From: Chondrosia reniformis
Taxonomy: Eukaryota; Porifera; Demospongiae; Chondrillida; Chondrillidae
Length of the DNA: 64,000 nucleotides
Assembly (NCBI GenBank): GCA_947172415.1
Contig: OX359197.1
Coordinates: 2,046,001 to 2,110,000, forward strand
Reading direction: 5' to 3'
This document shows positions 62,401-64,000 of this stretch, in pieces. Each line of letters begins with the position of its first letter. Position 1 is the first letter of the stretch. Position numbers and translations under genes: made by a program. Below the pieces are notes generated by a model, which did no database searches, was not told the origin of the DNA, and saw nothing but the letters and a program-made list of their open reading frames with translations.

Positions 62401-62919
62401 GAGGAATTTCTACACTTTCTCTGATTCCCAGGGTAGAGACAACATCAAGGCTAAATGCAAGAAATAAAGTACATACAAAGTTATGCACGGACTACATAGT
62501 AGTGGTGCATTTATAGACACTAGAATGAAATACGAGAGTTTCAAATATTTGGTCAACATTCCTACGTAAATGTGTTCCAAGCATCTCAAAACGTCCTCTA
62601 ATTATTAGTCAAAAAAAGTTCCCAGTCTTCAAATAATAGAATAAGGATTTCTTCTAACTACATCAAAGTTATCTTTAAGATGGTACATCTTTCGACTCTT
62701 TGTTTGTCTGGTAAAATAATCTTCAAATAATTGCTAATTTCTAAATCATACTTACTTTTCTGGTATTTCCTGATGCTGTTGACGCAGCTGTTGTCTCTCT
62801 TCTCTTTCTTTGATTAAAACGCGTCTCAAAGCAGTTGGCTTCTTTGATTTTGGTTCTTCTCTTTCCTTTCCACGCTTCTTTGCTGGAGCAGTTGAATCTA
62901 ACAGGTTACGAGGAGCTGA
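50448..62919 (-). CDS. SECISBP2: SECIS-binding protein 2-like (SBP2), C-terminal half; 5' exons beyond window
   Basis: SBP2 binds the SECIS hairpin in selenoprotein mRNAs and recruits the Sec elongation factor so that UGA is read as selenocysteine. Exons with continuous phase: 62919-62756 (KKPTALRRVLIKEREERQQ), 62450-62343 (…HNRKFRE), 62043-61823 (YCSHMNDPE…LLRFQDRVYHNEPQKY, GLREVLKHLKLKKLKLVIM), 61656-61502 (GGINDHVYDIIQSC, QEIPILFTLTKQQLGKILYK, VPVSVVGIFSYDGAE) and 50762-50448 (RYYKLLMEKLELAKDVYRK…, stop). The RKFREYC junction and the whole L7Ae RNA-binding domain match animal SBP2 closely. GGIND corresponds to the loop contacting the kink-turn. SECISBP2L cannot be excluded. The last intron is 10.7 kb, mostly satellite made from the 61502 exon end. 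Confidence 0.93.
50815..52010. repeat. 1.2-kb spacer unit, copy 1
   Basis: First of three nearly identical spacers (also 57894-59090 and 59842-61039), each leading into the 43-bp satellite. It contains a 100-bp inverted-repeat element (50862-50961), a G run near 50985 and a small plus-strand frame (51517-51825) with no recognisable family. Copy 1 joins unique DNA on its left at a TATC shared with the satellite unit. Confidence 0.92.
50862..50961. mobile_element. 100-bp inverted-repeat element in the spacer
   Basis: Ends ATACCATGGCGCTGAGGTGT and its near-complement (ACACCAAAGCGCCATGGTAT) extend about 34 bp each side of a GCACGAGCCCTGAGGGCAC centre. Copies in the other two spacers (around 57941 and 59889) were carried by the duplication. 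A similar centre is present in the MITE at 30508-30596. Confidence 0.8.
52011..57896. repeat. 43-bp satellite array, block 1
   Basis: About 135 units (estimated from length) of AACCTCTGCTCCATCATAGG + AGAATATCCCAACAACACTA + ACT. Variants are TACC for TCCC, CGC for CAC, GTAG for ATAG, and a 13-bp-shorter unit. On the minus strand each unit reads AGTTAGCGTT + GTTGGGATATTCTCCTATGA + TGGAGCAGAG + GTT. This is the end of the SBP2 L7Ae exon plus its splice donor. A higher-order period of about 2.1 kb is visible: the run around 52263 recurs around 54361 with the same variants. Confidence 0.97.
57894..59090. repeat. 1.2-kb spacer unit, copy 2
   Basis: Near-identical to 50815-52010, with small differences such as a longer G run near 58065 and an extra base near 58903. 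It begins inside a satellite unit, at 'gaatatc' followed by 'aacagacactg'. Confidence 0.95.
59091..59844. repeat. 43-bp satellite array, block 2
   Basis: About 17 units of the same 43-bp repeat between spacer copies 2 and 3. The variant order at its left side (around 59281-59345) repeats that seen at 54340-54410, so this block derives from part of block 1. Confidence 0.95.
59842..61039. repeat. 1.2-kb spacer unit, copy 3
   Basis: Third spacer, again beginning within a satellite unit at TATC. It shares several substitutions with copy 2 (e.g. the 'ccctgac' near 60370), suggesting those two separated last. Confidence 0.95.
61040..61540. repeat. 43-bp satellite array, block 3, running into the SBP2 exon
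   Basis: About 12 units, of which the last (61502-61540) is the genuine 3' end of SBP2 exon 61656-61502. The array therefore begins at the parent exon. Several 30-bp short units occur here. Confidence 0.95.
62104..62340. repeat. 39-bp tandem repeat, about 6 units
   Basis: Units of 'acattgtatttctacatatt' + 'cctatatgcagtgaacact' in the SBP2 intron between exons 62043-61823 and 62450-62343. Its right end lies beside the splice donor of the 62343 exon. Confidence 0.9.
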
Positions 62920-63022
62920 CTACACGTTGAAGGAAAAACCTTATTACCACTCCTTTACAATGGGCCTGAATTTCAAATGCAAACACTAAAGTAAGCATAC
63001 CATATTTATAGTATATACAGTA

Positions 63023-63187
63023 CTTCTGGGGTCGGTTGTTCAGACCGGATATTGCAATCAGTATCGGTTAGTAACTCACGACTACCATTTGAACAAACTT
63101 TCCCACTAGAAAGACGTCACCATGCAGCGATAACCTTTTTACCAATTACCGATTGCAACGTCCGGTCTGGACAACCAACCCAAAAAG
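63023..63187. mobile_element. 165-bp MITE upstream of SBP2 exon
   Basis: Inverted ends CTTCTGGGGTCGGTTGTTCA and the complement of GTCTGGACAACCAACCCAAA extend about 50 bp with a few mismatches. TA lies on both sides (63021-63022, 63188-63189). It lies in the SBP2 intron to the right of exon 62919. Confidence 0.8.
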
Positions 63188-63312
63188 TAATGTATAATAC
63201 CCATCAACAATTAAATCCAGTAGTCGCTGCTAAACATCAAATATTGAAAGTTGTAATCAGAATACCCTTGACATGCGTGATTAAACATCTTATGCTGCAC
63301 GGTCAGCCAAGG

Positions 63313-63752
63313 CAATATCTGAAGTTACCAGGCAATATCTGAAGCTACCAGACAATATCTGAAGCTACCAGGCAATATCTGAAGCTACCAGGCAATATCT
63401 GAAGCTACCAGGCAATATCTGAAGCTACCAGGTAATATCTGAAGCTACCAGGCAATATCTGAAGCTACCAGACAATATCTGAAGCTACCAGGCAATATCT
63501 GAAGCTATCAGGCAATATCTAAGGCTACCAGGCAATATCTGAAGCTATCAGGCAATATCTGAAGCTACCAGGCAATATCTGAAGCTACCAGGCAATATCT
63601 AAGGCTACCAGACAATATCTGAAGCTACCAGGCAATATCTGAAGCTACCAGGCAATATCTGAAGCTACCAGGCAATATCTGAAGCTACCAGGCAATATCT
63701 GAAGCTACCAGGCAACATCTGAAGCTACCAGGTAATATCTGAAGCTACCAAA
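63313..63752. repeat. 20-bp minisatellite
   Basis: About 22 units of 'ggcaatatctgaagctacca' with sporadic G/A changes, in the presumed SBP2 intron right of 62919. Confidence 0.95.
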
Positions 63753-64000
63753 GACACCCACTACTGCTAGTACTATTAATAAGTGATGGTATTCCACACA
63801 AACACCTTCTACTATAGTGGTTTCTAAAGGCAGTTGAAAGACTGTATGTCTCAAATGAACATCCTTCATTCACTTAATCACTCCAGTTGAGTATACAGAA
63901 GCCTCGAGCTTTCACATAACGCCTATGGGTGACTCCAGTCTACAGACTAACCTTCATTGAAAGTGGTTATTTTTATTAATCATATTAATATAGAACAGTG
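63753..64000. other. Right edge, no feature seen
   Basis: About 250 bp of non-repetitive AT-rich DNA with no convincing exon on either strand. Earlier SBP2 exons should lie further right. Confidence 0.5.

Overview
The window looks like animal nuclear DNA from an early-branching metazoan, most probably a marine sponge close to Amphimedon. It is AT-rich, with compact intron-dense genes (GT-AG introns, mostly 50-1000 bp), several short TA-flanked inverted-repeat transposons, and metazoan genes such as talin, SECIS-binding protein 2 and a SLC47-type MATE. The sponge assignment is inference from overall character. No prokaryotic features, rRNA, tRNA or CRISPR were seen.

Layout. 1-837 holds a degenerate multi-exon gene of a low-complexity family, and 14621-15569 holds a second copy inside a 1.35-kb direct duplication. 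1830-2686 carries fragments of a dead MATE transporter. 3723-7552 (-) is a two-exon MATE transporter whose intron hosts a 1.1-kb TA-flanked DNA transposon and a short interspersed repeat with a hammerhead-ribozyme-like core. 7908-8598 has two more TA-flanked elements. 8937-13097 (-) is an intronless 1386-aa surface protein with a large glycosylatable ectodomain, a Cys-rich neck and a multipass membrane domain. 16778-18314 (-) is a broken four-exon gene, possibly with a PD-(D/E)XK-like fold. 19105-19249 (+) is a possible first exon. 20395-21412 is the 3' end of a dead LINE. 21430-22379 is a near-perfect 950-bp palindrome.

The right two thirds are three genes in a row on the minus strand: a SECISBP2-like gene (50448 to beyond 62919), a 17-exon ankyrin-repeat gene (42126-49904) and a 30-exon talin-like gene (23796-41200). 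I built their exon chains by hand, and splice phase is continuous at every junction. The talin-like gene encodes a complete F0-F3 head of about 397 aa and a short rod of about 680 aa. It then ends in two hydrophobic segments and an acidic tail instead of the long rod and actin-binding C-terminus of ordinary talins.

The most striking feature is in the SECISBP2-like gene. A 10.7-kb intron between the L7Ae-domain exon and the last exon is filled by a 43-bp satellite (about 165 units in three blocks). The unit is the last 40 nt of the preceding coding exon plus its splice donor. Each block sits beside one of three nearly identical 1.2-kb spacers. The intron therefore contains well over a hundred copies of the exon's own 5' splice site.
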